DNA from: JAHBNG01 sp039028975
Lineage (GTDB): Bacteria; Chloroflexota; Anaerolineae; Caldilineales; Caldilineaceae
Assembly (NCBI GenBank): GCA_039028975.1
Contig: JBCCHB010000069.1
Location: 1-64,000, forward strand
Length of the DNA: 64,000 bases
Direction of reading: 5' to 3'
A program made the position numbers and the translations under genes. How positions within the stretch are numbered: position 1 is the first letter of the stretch; the number at the start of each line of letters is the position of its first letter. This document shows, in pieces, positions 46,801 through 57,600 of the stretch. The notes under the pieces are model-generated. The model did no database searches, was not told where the DNA came from, and worked only from the letters and a program-made list of their open reading frames with translations.

Positions 46801-48618
46801 GGCTTGACCGAAGATGATGAGATTCGTTTTGCCCTACCAGAGCGACTAGATGTCTTCCAGCAGGGAGCGCTGGTTGTTCAGTGGGAGGCTTTGCCCTTCT
46901 ACTATGCCCATCGTATGTTGGTGATTGCCCAGACGGCCACCCAGGTATCGCCGGTTAATTCAGTGATTCAACAAGACTTTGAGTACCGAGCGCCCGAGCC
47001 AGCCGACGAGACTGCGACAAGAATCTTCTGCGCCAACTTTATGGACGGTACGGATAGAGCCGCCGAGCGGATCATTCAGATCCCTTTGCGTCGTCTGTGG
47101 GATAGCCTGCCGCCAACCGTGCAAGAGCAATGGCCGGACGAAAATCCTGCTATCAAACCAAATGAAGGCGTCGGGCGTCGTCCGGGTATTTTGCCTGATC
47201 CAGAGGTGGTCTATCAGATTGTAGAGTTCTTCCAAGGGAACATTGAAGTTCAGGCCGAAATCTACTTTGAAACAGCCACCGAGTCCGATGGTACAGAGCC
47301 GCCTGAAGTGGAAGACGATGAGATGCCACGGCCCATCCGTTACGCTGTTCGTCAGCTGGGCAAACGCCAAATTGTGCTCGAAGAAAATCCGCCAGTTATA
47401 TCCTTGACCGACGCAGAAGCCTATGCTGTGCCGATCACGCTGCGGCAGGAAGATGAGGCAGGGATCTTCAACTGGCGCAGTGAAGCACTGGTTTCTGTCG
47501 AGCTTGAGGGCGACCCCAGCCCTGTGTTGAATGAGTTGCGTCTGCTGTGGCCGGGAGAAATGGATGCCGCAACGGCAAAGAGTCTACAATCTGAGCTCAA
47601 GGGTGATGAACGCTTTATCCAGGCACTAACCCGTTTGGTCACAACTGCGCAGGCGGTGACGCCACCCCAAAAGCCGACCGATGTTGTGGTTACCGTCGAA
47701 AGCGTGCCGCTAGGCTTGGATCAGCTTCCTGCTCAAGGCCCCCCTGGCACAACGTACGCCAACCTACAGCTAAGTGGTCTGCCCGAAGGCGCACTCTTGA
47801 CCATTGTCGATGGCCCCGATCCTGAACAAGAGCAACCGGCTGGGGAGGAACCCACAGCAGAGATCCCTGATGTAGAGATTCCTGATGCAGAGAAAACCCA
47901 CTATGTTGCCCTGGAATGGACAGGGATACTCTTTAGCGACCAGCAGACCCAGCTACTGACCGATTTGCAACAATTCTTCCAATTGACCGAAATTCAGACA
48001 GCATTGGCATCGCTATTTAGCGAGTTAAGCCAAGCCACTCCATCTGCACCATATGAGGGCGATCTGGATAACAGCATTATGCCACCGCCATTCGCATCCC
48101 GACTAGAAATCGTGGTCCTGGATGACGAGACCAAGCGACTCCAGCTCACAGGTCTGCTAGCCAATGCAGAAGAGTTGGCAACCCTGCGCGACTTGCCTAA
48201 CCAGATTTCAACACCAGAGAGTGACTTTGCCGATGCTATTGAGGCACTCATTGAGGAGATGCAGGCGGCAACGATTTCGGTAGCACTCAACATGCCCAAG
48301 CGTCCCACCCAAGATACGCTGCCCGACACACTGCCCGATTCAGTGCGAGACAAACTTATGCTCGGGCGCTCCCTGCTCTCTGTGAATACTATCATCAGCC
48401 AATCCACCGCACAATCGATAGCCGACGGATTTGAAAGAGCAGTGGACAAACGGGCTGTAGAACGCCTTTACTACAGAAGCCTCCAGGCCAACCTAACTGG
48501 TCGCGAACTGCAAATTCGTACCCGCCGCGGCAGCGCAGCACCAAGCGCCCGCCGGACATTAGACCCTATGATTATTGACCTTTCTACCCCAACACCAGTG
48601 GAAGGAGAAAGCGCATGA
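37870..48618 (+). CDS. Giant beta-rich protein, 3582 aa
   Basis: One uninterrupted 10.7-kb frame; GGAGAG lies 9 bases before the ATG and there is no signal peptide. Residues 1 to about 1270 are long runs of alternating beta strands with repeated turns (GLNLTTKVLDGPVRLNGLDT; LGLTAALEIAILGNLEPGI), recalling extended beta-groove or DUF6603-like giants; that link is from memory, not a search. Around 1750-1900 are fibronectin-like strands with CTTCQAQPEHH. The last 1500 residues are mixed and acidic and end in a charged tail (RTRRGSAAPSARR). No enzyme motif is seen. Its stop overlaps the next giant's start by 4 bases, so both are made together. A scaffold or envelope-spanning role is conceivable. 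Confidence 0.75.
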   Translation: MTLRTLVPLKDYLDSQWPEFLPPLPNINVLDQIWIEPLEVITDEAQFKLSTTVFVDEELVINMPGLSGMALVVAPSNGGTQFMLEVDVRPEFEMRLLQIPLALRFDTGLLRPMRKISQNGTPIYEPDLSRPHTDLPLGTLDISIGGSGGIDLSSRIVATISEPLQIGHLNFVLESGQIVVDLTGSAQCLLIQWTESNLGSQLNRLTPSLGLPNETDPIEITVRVILGDPISEIFLEWSGGPERTLTLPGLSATISPATRYGIVLGNDPSISTTGINRLAFILTMPNQGTVTAKSTFAWSREGERELQNDQEPPANEDPLFRFVLTNNKGDAASLVLLSINLLEFELPTFLKQLENPIPELMLPTPDQTDEEAQAFCTPIGLNTVSLRSQDDWGTDFSFALSQFQLPFLNQPESPNNENGLAQFVRIDTPGGGLTPNLDFANQTVSFPVNITLKLGSIELKSGVDFGFNWESFALEFNHDDGLKLISSEPMLPPGGAAELLGLEWTFKGAKTDDGRYHYFTLVTKNFNYQIQQAPGSTIELRYGGISSDPIVFQVSEFAITDKGLNLTTKVLDGPVRLNGLDTKFRFDGSGIVIENSQIKEFTIAGSGALPPDLVGDSRASIALQFGRNQDNNLTLISGEAKLEGNKLLHCSGTRFQFSVDALGLKFVSDGKFHLYFTITGTAVFVLADGDDAEGALALLPKIKLDLIEAPLTGDVSVIGKHIKFLVELPKPVSFNFLGCFEFELRGIGFEPQAEVFDGDGAMLISGQLKFAQGGGDIVDARIDFHNLHIGLPKPGDFLPRLYFKQLAVSLAISGAFKLNAVVDFIEEDNQKGFLGEGMVDIQGLPAMAGAFGFLRVRHDENSPWQRAWFIYLEIRKVSFVIPVVQIYLREVGLGFGYRFTLASIKAADQEGDVRKLLKELRALSRTQGDLSKRDRWAVDLEAPGQDPRWTIVLRAMIAQSSASPIITYSEASEKELPCIYLFDAVIAFRSDFTFFMAIRGWFNTNYNDFLVDDEGIRNKPLLSGFVLLSPRQKRFLAHVASNPDGKIGRHPPLPDFVKSAIEAAQFSATLLVEPGLLHYEMGWPNMLRWKGKLGPLEVEFQGGFIFRISKTELVTGTSFMARGTLSMKAGFSAGFFGVSISIFARVAYGARYIGVLAFKDITANSAFYGVVGLEIYIKITIKFWIKLLFIKKTFSFSIGLGLTAALEIAILGNLEPGIRGRGTLSLKAMGRSIRFSVKVAINGGAVDEAIERTNKFLNVGLESSDVEAIPGLDPQEPEAAQISRASAAFIRQGFEATPGVRPLADVASGKTLNAPGYTLFAIRLSMDETYFVLLPAGEQDASNGFNAEPGFLPVPPESRVLSLTGDDVTALSQIAESNVPVPATLRTNINTQLTVGPQLSAEAIARIGNRDRNLSPIEWLLQEPHNPDAPDVGRIVRVRKAGNVYTATTLADPGPNYESDFQADFRTTANAASLQLAQFDPASQSWMNRTELEAGPFSWRVNWRASILEPDGDFSNTDHMDDGEPEGGDNPQISISLAEYLRGAFIEQTDGTLCDPDAINEGQERMEDGRVYNPTDNAFESAVRGAFEQFSGSPLFKFDPNNSYDDMLKKAFSAGTSIYYDVPEQGENSQAEVQREHTDQVRGLITHDLIADLQEYVERVQALAQAQESSAEPSTLDKLQMELNAFVQTSIAFQMGLIFRVDGKRALWLDTIRSDTAQLPKIAQRLGETDEAADASSQPIRPFNIPTTSFKNNPPRFDRVVHYTNSSTVGITWDLVWDQPPAPGCTTCQAQPEHHLMNYEVRRRSLDSQERDVVLTVKSGEILHRAKGTNQIDLLRPRFQFVDNFEEQTEAELARIPERGLSYLYTITPIDFCQDRGRPLTIVATRYPDTPPQVPVNGELTVAYSVSRSDTLAEQVEEVPMPELVMPEEVMIQWAEPRRLADRVFVPIKEYQLVFRRESTLPIGSYGLDSATQREAVKALPTSNARVRPTDIIVPIDLALIDTLDDVTSLNTPAGIEDSNHDRVAIISLELLRSLGIFPADEKPKWQPEAWRIFFRTVSDGGVPSALAPVQLKLRVTSNEPAELSFTAHPEERRPAELEWLPNPIQLPLLPPQDQKATTGQAHFPMPTMDTVGIEQPAHMSWQFTPAFSNVRFQEHPAELRAIRFRWNQGPSNQPDYPLNLSAGYELLELDIDAHTNETLTGFREIPHQNGSNGSASVQIPRLLDVLRPIQNVQMLPAEDLLLTPGDTLATNQWEAWYASAQIRLENRRIQQAGKEAIDGNETPFGPWFSWRESVLVWPEWSAVRTGKRNNLNTVYHPFFNALINVLQATAEENSGEYMVDLQGVPPMQPMTFTDFRRLTSPSSDPYGWGVLQHFGLCLTFSLREEGSGKLIIGQDLLNAVDDGLAQIKEQYATLIKHLHVELLFQAGESVMLQEDQTSPKGLLGLLQLSLRPIPIQVLRYTELAVSGLAGEEVELVLYHFEHPITLIVQTGAINQSFEIDPPAPPEVEPGEDGPEFLQPTIQRITLPLNGRTKIFIRSDEVFTYEADPKAQIPIPNEDDENSPSLHLRYLLEDEPPAAPAISPYARVDAIDQRNYLLFTGALANGRQDELTSGESEISKQLEDALKVKDKAIASFGFTLPTEFEPTAESATYFLSPVDAMVETISNDIETVDPNNYAIHTRQWLRLKQYAESLNGSGRDNEALTDEPTIVVPTAKDDLSNDNLLAQVLSWTQRFMDHSSPVKSAKTLGIGPDNPLEPDRPIALQDDGPWLATAYPRAGTPAYATPDDVGRLEYFHLLEDKWAHNYRYYIRPTNRYQQLWRNLYLSTLLWSPEEEVDQARLLPALPAIADKQVAGGGLDVVLDRTKPVSMPTILRSARLDRLSMPGQPAAPGKIWEVIIAQHREQALSERNQTVYRQLSFRHVAYTLLRRFAFDEIWNRWRADSAIPYPYTFDYPVNQEAGLPQTLEPRSYDVDNPLGLTEDDEIRFALPERLDVFQQGALVVQWEALPFYYAHRMLVIAQTATQVSPVNSVIQQDFEYRAPEPADETATRIFCANFMDGTDRAAERIIQIPLRRLWDSLPPTVQEQWPDENPAIKPNEGVGRRPGILPDPEVVYQIVEFFQGNIEVQAEIYFETATESDGTEPPEVEDDEMPRPIRYAVRQLGKRQIVLEENPPVISLTDAEAYAVPITLRQEDEAGIFNWRSEALVSVELEGDPSPVLNELRLLWPGEMDAATAKSLQSELKGDERFIQALTRLVTTAQAVTPPQKPTDVVVTVESVPLGLDQLPAQGPPGTTYANLQLSGLPEGALLTIVDGPDPEQEQPAGEEPTAEIPDVEIPDAEKTHYVALEWTGILFSDQQTQLLTDLQQFFQLTEIQTALASLFSELSQATPSAPYEGDLDNSIMPPPFASRLEIVVLDDETKRLQLTGLLANAEELATLRDLPNQISTPESDFADAIEALIEEMQAATISVALNMPKRPTQDTLPDTLPDSVRDKLMLGRSLLSVNTIISQSTAQSIADGFERAVDKRAVERLYYRSLQANLTGRELQIRTRRGSAAPSARRTLDPMIIDLSTPTPVEGESA

Positions 48619-51600
48619 CCACGCCTCTAAGCAGTCCAACCATTACCGTAAAGGGACCATTCTGGTCGGCAGACGTTGATCTGATCAGCGTAACCACCCC
48701 GCCAGCCCTCGGTCCTGGGGAGTTGCTGATTGAACGGTTCTCTCAATATGAAGCCAATCAAGATCCGCTCCATTGGGTTGACACTCGGCCCGGCAACAGC
48801 TTTGATGAGGATCAATCTCTCTTCAAAACCTTTGCACAAGAGAACCAGGTTGTCTTTGGCACCGACGCCACGGCCAACAACATTCATAGCCATTACGTTG
48901 CGCCCGGTGTCCTCAACTGGACCAACTACCTCTTTACAGGACGTCTCTTCATCACCGAGAGCCAAGCCGGTATCGGCGTTACCTTCTTTAGCCGATATCC
49001 TGAAGACGAGGATAGCTACTATCGATTGCGGATCACCAGAAGCCGACAAACCTTTCATATTGCCCCCCATCCCCACGGCGAGCGCACGGTTGACCAAGCG
49101 AAATTTGATTCTGGCATTACACCCCAGGCCAATACTTGGTATCGCTTCCAGATTGAGATCGAAGATGCTGGCGACCGCACCAACATCCGCGCCAAGATCT
49201 GGGAAGAAAGGACGCCCGTACCAGATGAGTTCCAGATAGAGACATTCGACGACAGCAACGATAGGCTGCGCTCTGGCACGGTTGGGATTTGGACGGGGCA
49301 CGCCGGTGAGAAGTACGTAGACGACCTGCGAGTGCGCACCCTGAACGGTGCGGATCTGCTGTTGCCTCAGCTTGGGGCGATTGTGCTAGACGAAACATTT
49401 GAAACGTATGAGGCAAGTCAGGATCCTGCATCCTGGCAGGATACGGCCGCCAATAACCATTTCACCATCGATGATTCTCTCTTCAAAACTGCCCTCGTAA
49501 GCGAACAGAAGGTCTTTGGCACCCAATCGGAACAGCTCAACATCCATTCCCACTATGTGACCCCAGGTGCGCTCAATTGGACGAATTACACCTACAGCGG
49601 TCGTCTCTTTATCACCGACAGTCAAGGTGGGGTTGGTGTGACTTTCTTTAGTCGCTATCCTGAAGACGAAGATAGCTACTATCGCCTGCGCACCACCAAA
49701 AGTAAACAGACTTTCCATATTGCCCCTCACCCCCACGGTGAGCGCACGGTTGACCAAGCGAAGTTTGATTCTGGCATTACACCCCAGGCCAATACTTGGT
49801 ATCGCTTTTATATCGAAGTTGAAGATGCTGCTGATCGCACCAACATCCGCGCCAAGATCTGGGTCGAAGGAACGCCCGAGCCGAATGCGTTCCAGATGGA
49901 TACCTTTGACGATAGCGCTGATCGGTTGCGGTCGGGTACGGTTGGCTTCTGGGCTGGTCATACTGGTGAGAAGTATGTGGATGACCTGCTTGTGCAGCCC
50001 CTATTGCCTCGAAATGCCGCCCTGAGAACTCTCTTTGTTGACCGCCAGCCGCGGTCAGCGCTTGGCAGTCAAAATGTCCTGATTCCAGGCACACTCATTG
50101 CCCTGGTCTCGCCTCGTACTGTGGAAATACGCCCTGGCGGCCCAGGCGATGCAACGTACCAGTGGCGGCAAGGAAACGCACTATCATTCGACCGCCTCAC
50201 CATTGAGGCCATCAAAGAGCATCTGGCCACTGGTGAGCTGAGTCTGCTGCTCCTGGAAGCAAACCCTGCCAATTGGCCCCAACAGAGTGGAACGCTTCCC
50301 GACTTTACCTGCATCAATGGCGAAATTAATCTTGATCTGCTCCAGGCCCAAGACGACGGTGATGTGAACCTGTATAATGCGCTTCAGCTAGACATCAATG
50401 CAGAACTGGGTGAGCGCCCTGGCCGAACCGAACTGCTCGGACGCACAACCGTTCACAGCAGTGGGGCTACGCTCTTTGGTGGTGTTCATCTCCCTTGGAT
50501 GGCGCAAGGTGAGCAAGTGAATGCCCCGTTTCTGCTGGCCCGCTTGCTCTCGCGCAACAGAGCCGAATCAGCCAATGCCTCCTACCGCCTCAAGGCCGAA
50601 GTTGAACGTCTTTCCCCTACAGAAGAGGCCAGTTGGATTCGCGCGTGGCGGGATCTGAGCAGTTACTTGAATCCGCGCAATCCGCTCAATGGCGTTGGAT
50701 TGGTTCAGCGTACAGCTCCCCTTTGGAGTACCCTGGAGATCACCGATCCGCTCAATGTCCCTAATCTCTTCTGGCATATTCAGCAGTGGGCAGATGATCC
50801 TCAAGTTCATTTTGCTCCCGGAGAGATCAATCTGTTGCTAAGTGATCGCGATCCCTATAGCCAGGAGCAGCCGCCCACCACCCTGGCGACCATTGCGCCC
50901 ACGGCCGATATTCCGTTAACGGTTGACGAAGAAGATGGTGGAACCCTCAAAATTGAACTGATTGTGGGTAGCGGTGACGAGAGTACAGATAATTTCGTCA
51001 AATATGCTGCTTCACCAGATGTACCCCCAACCGGCAATGACGATCATTTCATGGTCGAGACGGTTGAATTGCCTGATTTTGAATTGGCCTTTGACGCGGT
51101 CGAGACACCTCGCCTATTGCGCAACACATTGGGGCGACCGACGCCAGAAGAGATTGCCAGCGCGGGCGACGATCTGGAATCCGAGCCAATCTTGTGGGGC
51201 TTTTCACCTCTGGCCGACGGGTGGGCGCAGCTCCCCGTGCCAAATATGACGGAGCGGATCTACTTCGAGGCCTTGGCCAAAGCTCAAAATGACGACCAAC
51301 AAGAGAACACTGAACAAGATGACAGCGCTCAGGCCGATGGCCGTATGGAAGAGCCAACGGATGGCGAGCCTTTATCAATCCTCCAAGGAGCTGTTGGATT
51401 GGGAAATAGCTATCCAGACACGCTGGCCGCCCACCCCAATGAGCAACCGTGGAGCCTAACCATTACCAGCCTCCAGTTTGCCGAAGGATTATGGACTTTA
51501 TCGAGACGGAAAGATGGGGATGGTTTTGAGCTAACCGACATTGCACTGCGGCTGGAAGAGCCAGAGCTCGTTGCCAATGGTTTCTTCTGGTTAAGCAGCG

Positions 51601-54600
51601 GGCGACCAACCGCCGGGGATGCATTGCCAGATTTGGAGAACTGGGTCAACGGGCTTAGGCAGATTCCGCTACGCTCGTTAAGCAAACTCCCGGCTTCCCA
51701 GCCGCCCATAGTTCGCCTGGATTTTGACGCTGTCACTCTCCGACTGCGAGAACCACAAGAAGCACCATCCGCCCACCTCAACAAATGGTCGCTCCACTAT
51801 CGGATCCATCAAGAGACGCTGGAGCAGTTAGCAGAGGTTAAGTCGCTCATCAACGAGACGCTCGAAAAGGTGCCGCCATTGGTCTGGCGACGGCACCCAA
51901 CCCTGCCCACTATCCAAGCTCTACCCATGACCCAGACCCTCTCTCCGCCTAACTTTCCCAGCGCCAGCCGTCAACTAGCGCCTTACCAACTTGCCCTGGA
52001 CGAACCGGCTTGGGAACTAGGTGTGTTGGCTCTGGAAGGGAGTGAACGCTCGGCCGCCGGCCAATGGCCCCAAATTTTGAGCGCTAGCACACCCGCTTTA
52101 GAGTGGCAGAAACACCCTGATCTACCAATAGCAGCGCTGACTTTGCCTGGCCTGAACTTTGATCCCAATACCCAATTGACTGCATCCGGTCTCACGGATC
52201 CGATGCAGACTCTACTGTCACCCCGATACCGTTTTGACTTACCCTACACGGATCAGCTCAATGCGCTGGCCCAAGTTCCCAAAGAGCCGCGGGATCCAAA
52301 TGAAGTGTCTCCCCTGCCCGATTCGCCGCCGCCCCAGGTTGCGAAGCCGTTGGAACGGGCCACCCTTGAGGAACACTGGTCGCGACTTTCGGAGCAGGCT
52401 AGCTTGGCAAGTGTTGCGGCAGCCGATGCATTCATTCAGGAAACAACAGGTCAGACAACCATGCAGCGGCTCATCGAACCGTTAAAGTGGCCGGTTTCTG
52501 TGGAGCTAGATTTGACTGCTTATCCCGGTATCATTCAGATCAACAATGCTGTTGAGCCGTTAGATGATCCGCTTCTCTTATCCAATGAGTCAGCGCTTGA
52601 GGGGATTTCTGGCCATTTTGTGGATGTGGCCGAACAGACTGATACCATTGCACTGACTGACATCCCCGAGGCTGATGCTTATTCGGTACGTGCTGGCAGC
52701 ATGACAAGCCGACTTGTTGGTCAGGGTTTACGCGATCAGCGAGGGCTATTGCGTCAGTTGACCCAACATCACGCTGACAATCAAAATCTGCTCTTCACCG
52801 AAGTGACCCTCAATGGCGACCCAACGCTGGGCGACGATCCTGATAGCAACCGCAACCGTACCTATCACCTCATGTCGTTCATCAATGCGATTAACTTGAA
52901 GAATACCGATAGCGACACCTGGCGCTTTTGGCTAAAAGATCTTCCTGCAGAGGTTGACGCCACTGGGGATGTCATAGCAAGGCGCTTTGATCGGGAATCT
53001 ATCCTGTCTCCTGCTCTCCATTCTTTAGAGCCAATAGAGCAAAATGGCAGCGTTGCCGCCATCAATGATCCAGAAGCGCTAGCCAGAGAACAGAATTATC
53101 GCATGGGGTATGAGTGGCGCTTGGGGCCAAGCGGTGCAGAAGGTGCATCTGGTGCAATACAGCCGCTACGCCTCAATGGCTTGGTCTTCTTCCCGCTGAC
53201 GCTAGAACGAGTTGAGTTTGAAGGAGAAAAAATCGTCCAGGTTGATATCGTGGGGCGGCTCCAACTCCCGCTGGCTCCTGCTAGCACAGCCGAGACCGAA
53301 CTGACCGGCCTGAGTAATGCCGTACGCTTGATCTACAAAGCACCAGAGCCTTCAACACCAATCAGGGCTGCCGAGGAAGAGGGCAGTGCCGCACCAGCCC
53401 TCGAACTGAGCCAAATTCAGGCCGAATCGCCCGTCGTCGAATGGCCCCTTCAACTTCTCGATGGTGAGCAGACCAACGCGCCTCGCATTGAATGGGGCCA
53501 AGTACGATTGGGCGAAAATCAAGAGATCATCGTCGGCAATGCGGACCAACGTCTCCCCGAAACGGCCAAATGCCGTTTTGTTCTCTTTGGCCAGCCGTGG
53601 TGTGTTCCTCTGGGCGAATTGACCTTTGCTCCAGGTGTGAACGATGCCGATAACAATCTATCCTTTGATTTGGTGACCAGTAGCGTTCAGTTTGTAGAAA
53701 CCAGTCAGGACCGCTCATTGGTCCCGTATGATCTGCATATTACCCTCAGTCGTGGTGCGGGTCTTCATGAAGCAGTACTCCGTCTGCAGCTCCGTACCGG
53801 AACGGTAGCTCAACCGAGCCTGGAAGCACTGATTCAATTTATGCTCGTACCGCCGTTGCTTGCTAATGATGAGCATGAAGAAGGTCATGACGACGATATG
53901 CCGCCGCCTCCGTCAGTCATCCTCGAATCAGCCAATCTCTTTGGGCAACTAGCCGTTGAGACCATCGACCAACCAGTCCAATATGTGCCTGAATCGCTCC
54001 AATTTGTCTGGCAAGAGTGCAAACCGATAGAATCGACCGATTCCCAATCCGCCATTCATTTTTTGCCGGGCATGGTCCTTAAGGAAACTGAATGTCCTGG
54101 ATTCCTTGCCCTCACATTCCAAGCCCAGCATGAAGATGATGGCCAAGACGGTAATCAAGCTCAAATTCCTGCCTTGAGCCTGACATCAGCCTTTAGCGAG
54201 ACTTTGCTACAGACCTGTTGGGGTACCTTCTCGCAAAGCCAGATTGGAGAGATCACCCCTGGCGAACATCTGATGGAAAAGCGCTTTGGCTCATCGGCTG
54301 GCGAAATTTTTATCGGCTACACGGCCCAGTGGACGCGCGCTAATTCTGGTAGCCATGCAGCTTCCAACGAACCTGATTTGGATGGGGGGCTATGGGACGA
54401 GTCGTTCCTGCTCAACGGCTTCCTGGAGGTAAAGAACCTCATCTCCTGGCCAGCCCAATCAAATGTGCAGATCGACGAAGAACGGCAGATCTTGCATCTA
54501 CCGGCACCTTCATCGGACCCACTGTTTAGCCATACCCATCACACGATCCGTGTCTTGCTCAACCAGCAGCAGCTGCCATCAAAGATCGTAAGGCGCTCCG

Positions 54601-57600
54601 ACCCACAAGACGCCGAGGATGGAGAGGCACTTCCCTCTTCAGCCTCTTCCATCTTCACATTGAATGCTCAACATAGCTGGCAATTTTTAGCTGTTGTTGA
54701 GCATCAACTGTTGGGAAGTAAATTGACGGCACCATCAGATACAGACGACGAATTGGTGCCATTACCAGCCAGCATCGAGCTTGTTTCAGAGCGCCGTTGG
54801 ACTGCTCTACAAGAAATCCGCTTGCTTCTGCCTCAGACTTATGCTGAATTTCTGGAGGAGGAGGATGCCCCGATTTTTGATCTGGTCAACGGCATTGCGC
54901 CCCGCTGGAGCCTGTATGGGCACTTCCAGTCCGCTTGGGCGTCCCGGCTAACCGCTTCAGATGGTGCAGATTCGCTTGCTGCATTGAGCGCAGATATGCT
55001 GCTGGTTGAGGCATCGGCCCCCCACTGGATTCGCAACCAATCTGTGGAAGAACTTTTGGCAGAGCAAATTGATTTTGGCAATGATGACAGTGATGACAGT
55101 GATGACAGTGATGACGTGAATGAAATCGACGTGTCCGTACCGCTCTTTTCTGGTACCACGCTTCAGTTCCTGCCAACGGGGAGCCACTCTGGTATTTTGA
55201 GCAGCCTACAGGACTATGAACCATCAGCCCCAAGTTCGCCCGAATGGCAATTGCTGACCATGCCCTTTCTAGGGCGACTCCAGGAAGCAAGCCAGGATGG
55301 ACTGACCACATCTGCAAGCGGAGAACCGGATGCTGGTTTGGCTCGGATAAACCACCCGTTGAAAGTCGATCCGCTTTTGCAGCTTTGGCGTAAGTCTCAA
55401 GGCGAAACGCTGGAGCTGTCGCCGCTGGTCTATATGCTCACATCATGGAGCGTGGAAGCGGAAATTGCCCTGCGCTTTTCTGAATTTGACCATGTGGTAA
55501 GCCGCACGTGGGCCAGACTCGATCCACTTTCATTGGAAGAGAATTGGTTCCGTCTGCAGAACCCTCCGACCGAGCCGCCATTTGGCCGCGTTCGCAGCGT
55601 GATGGCAGCCCTGCCCGATACACCCGCCCGGTTAAGCCGAGCCACGGCATTGCGCAAAGCCTTTGATGCATTCCGCAGCTACTATCCACCCCAATTAGCG
55701 ATTGATGCAGCGCTGCCAACGCCTAATCCGAATACAGATGTGGAAAAAGCGCCCGTCTGGCGAGAAGAGCGCTTACTGCTGTGGCAGGCAGGCATCCAAA
55801 ATAATTCGGGGACCACTGTTGCCTATCCCTGGCTTCCAGTTGGTCTTCAGTTGTGGACCAGCCCGCTTTTGGAGCCATCTACAGCAACTAGCCAACCCCA
55901 TCATGCCGCGGCCACACTACTGCCAGCCCGCTTGTCGCTAGATGGTCAGGATAATCCAACCCCCGTCAGTTTTGCTGTTAGCCCGTACCTGGGCCTTTCT
56001 CGACACCCCGCACCAGCAGATGTGGAGCTATTTCTGGCAAGCCTGGAGCTATTGGGGCTGGATTCTTCGACCAACCAGCTTCGCCCGATTGCCAGCCTGT
56101 TGCGGGAAGAGAATAGCCCCGAAACGTTGGAGACCTTTGCCCGGAATTGGGGGTACGAAACCCGCCGAAGAGAGCGTCCCAATTCGCCATTGGGTATTGT
56201 ACGGCGGCGTCAGCTCAAAAAGATGCCAATGGATGCCGAGGCTGTAGAACCTGCGGCGACAGAGAGTGAATTACTGGTCAATCCTGCGTTATTGATTGCT
56301 ACGTATGGATTTTCGCTGGTTGAGGAAGCCCAAGGAGGCGGGATTCTGACCAAGCGAGTGGTGGCCTTACGCAGTCAGATCCAGGAGCTGCGCTTCCGTG
56401 AGGGGCAATATGGAGGCATAATCATGCCAACGTCATTACAGCCTTACGAAGTGGCTCCCCCCCTAACCAACGGTGTGCAGCCCATCTACACAACACCGCT
56501 AACATCTATTGAGGAAATCGAATTAGATGATCTGGAAGTAGGGGAGATTGAAGTAGATGATGTGCCGCGGGTAAGACCCGATTGGCGATGGGGCATCAGC
56601 GCGTTGACGGTAGGCGTTCAATACACATCAGCTCAGGCTGAAGCTGGGTCAAATGCAGCCCCTATTGGGGTAACCGGTCGCGTACCTGGAGCGCCCGAAC
56701 TTCCGGCAACGTTATGGTGGCACGCGCCTCAGCATCATGTTCAGTTTCGCTCCACACTATCGGATGTCGGAGCGACGGCTGGATTGCCACCGCTCTTCAG
56801 GGCCAAAGCCATCAATAGCCTCTTGCCGACCTTGCCTCAGGTGGCTTTCCCAACGGCAGGTGCGCTTCAGGCCAGCGCAGGCAAAAAAGAAGATCGTGCC
56901 CCAACCGATTCACTAATTCACTGGCAGCCAGCGTTGCCAGGGTCACTTAGCTACCTTCTGGTGGGTGCAAGATCCGGTGCCATGTTGGCCATTCGGAACC
57001 AGCTGTTGCGTCAGCAAGGCTTACTCTTTTCCGATGATGGAGCAGAGGTAGAAGAGATGACGATTATTGACACACTGATTTCTGGAAGTGTCCCCGTCCA
57101 GCATCGAGTCCCTCGCCCCGTGCCGTTGCCCGCGAATGAAGAGGATGAGCAGGACAGTGCACTACAGACGTGGGCGAGTTACGTCACACCGACCCAGCGC
57201 CTCGAAACCCTGACGTCCCCAGTTGACGAGGCATTTTTTGCCGAGTGTGGCGAAGAACCAGACCGTACACCGATACGTCGTTTGCGAGCCGAGCTTGTCT
57301 GGCCCCCAAGAGGAGAAATTAATGCTCAATGGGATGGTCGGGTAGAATTCCTCTTCCGAAACGAGGAGAATGAAGTAACTGAAAGTGGGTGGTTTGCGCG
57401 GGTAGAACTCGGGGATGGTGACCTCAAAATTCCGCTTATCACGTCAAACTCGACCGATGATCCGGAAACCGCTTTCGGTACAGAATGGAGTCCTGAATCC
57501 GTCAATGAACGCAATGCCATCCGCGCGCTGATTGGCAATCGGCAAGTCGGGCAAACAATACTGCTCCAGGCTCATGTTAAGCCAGCTACCGCGACCAGTA

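Noticed and set aside
54886..55317. Minus-strand His/Cys-rich frame opposite the second giant gene
   Set aside because: Its HHCHHC string is the complement of the GATGACAGT repeats; the plus-strand frame is continuous and coupled.
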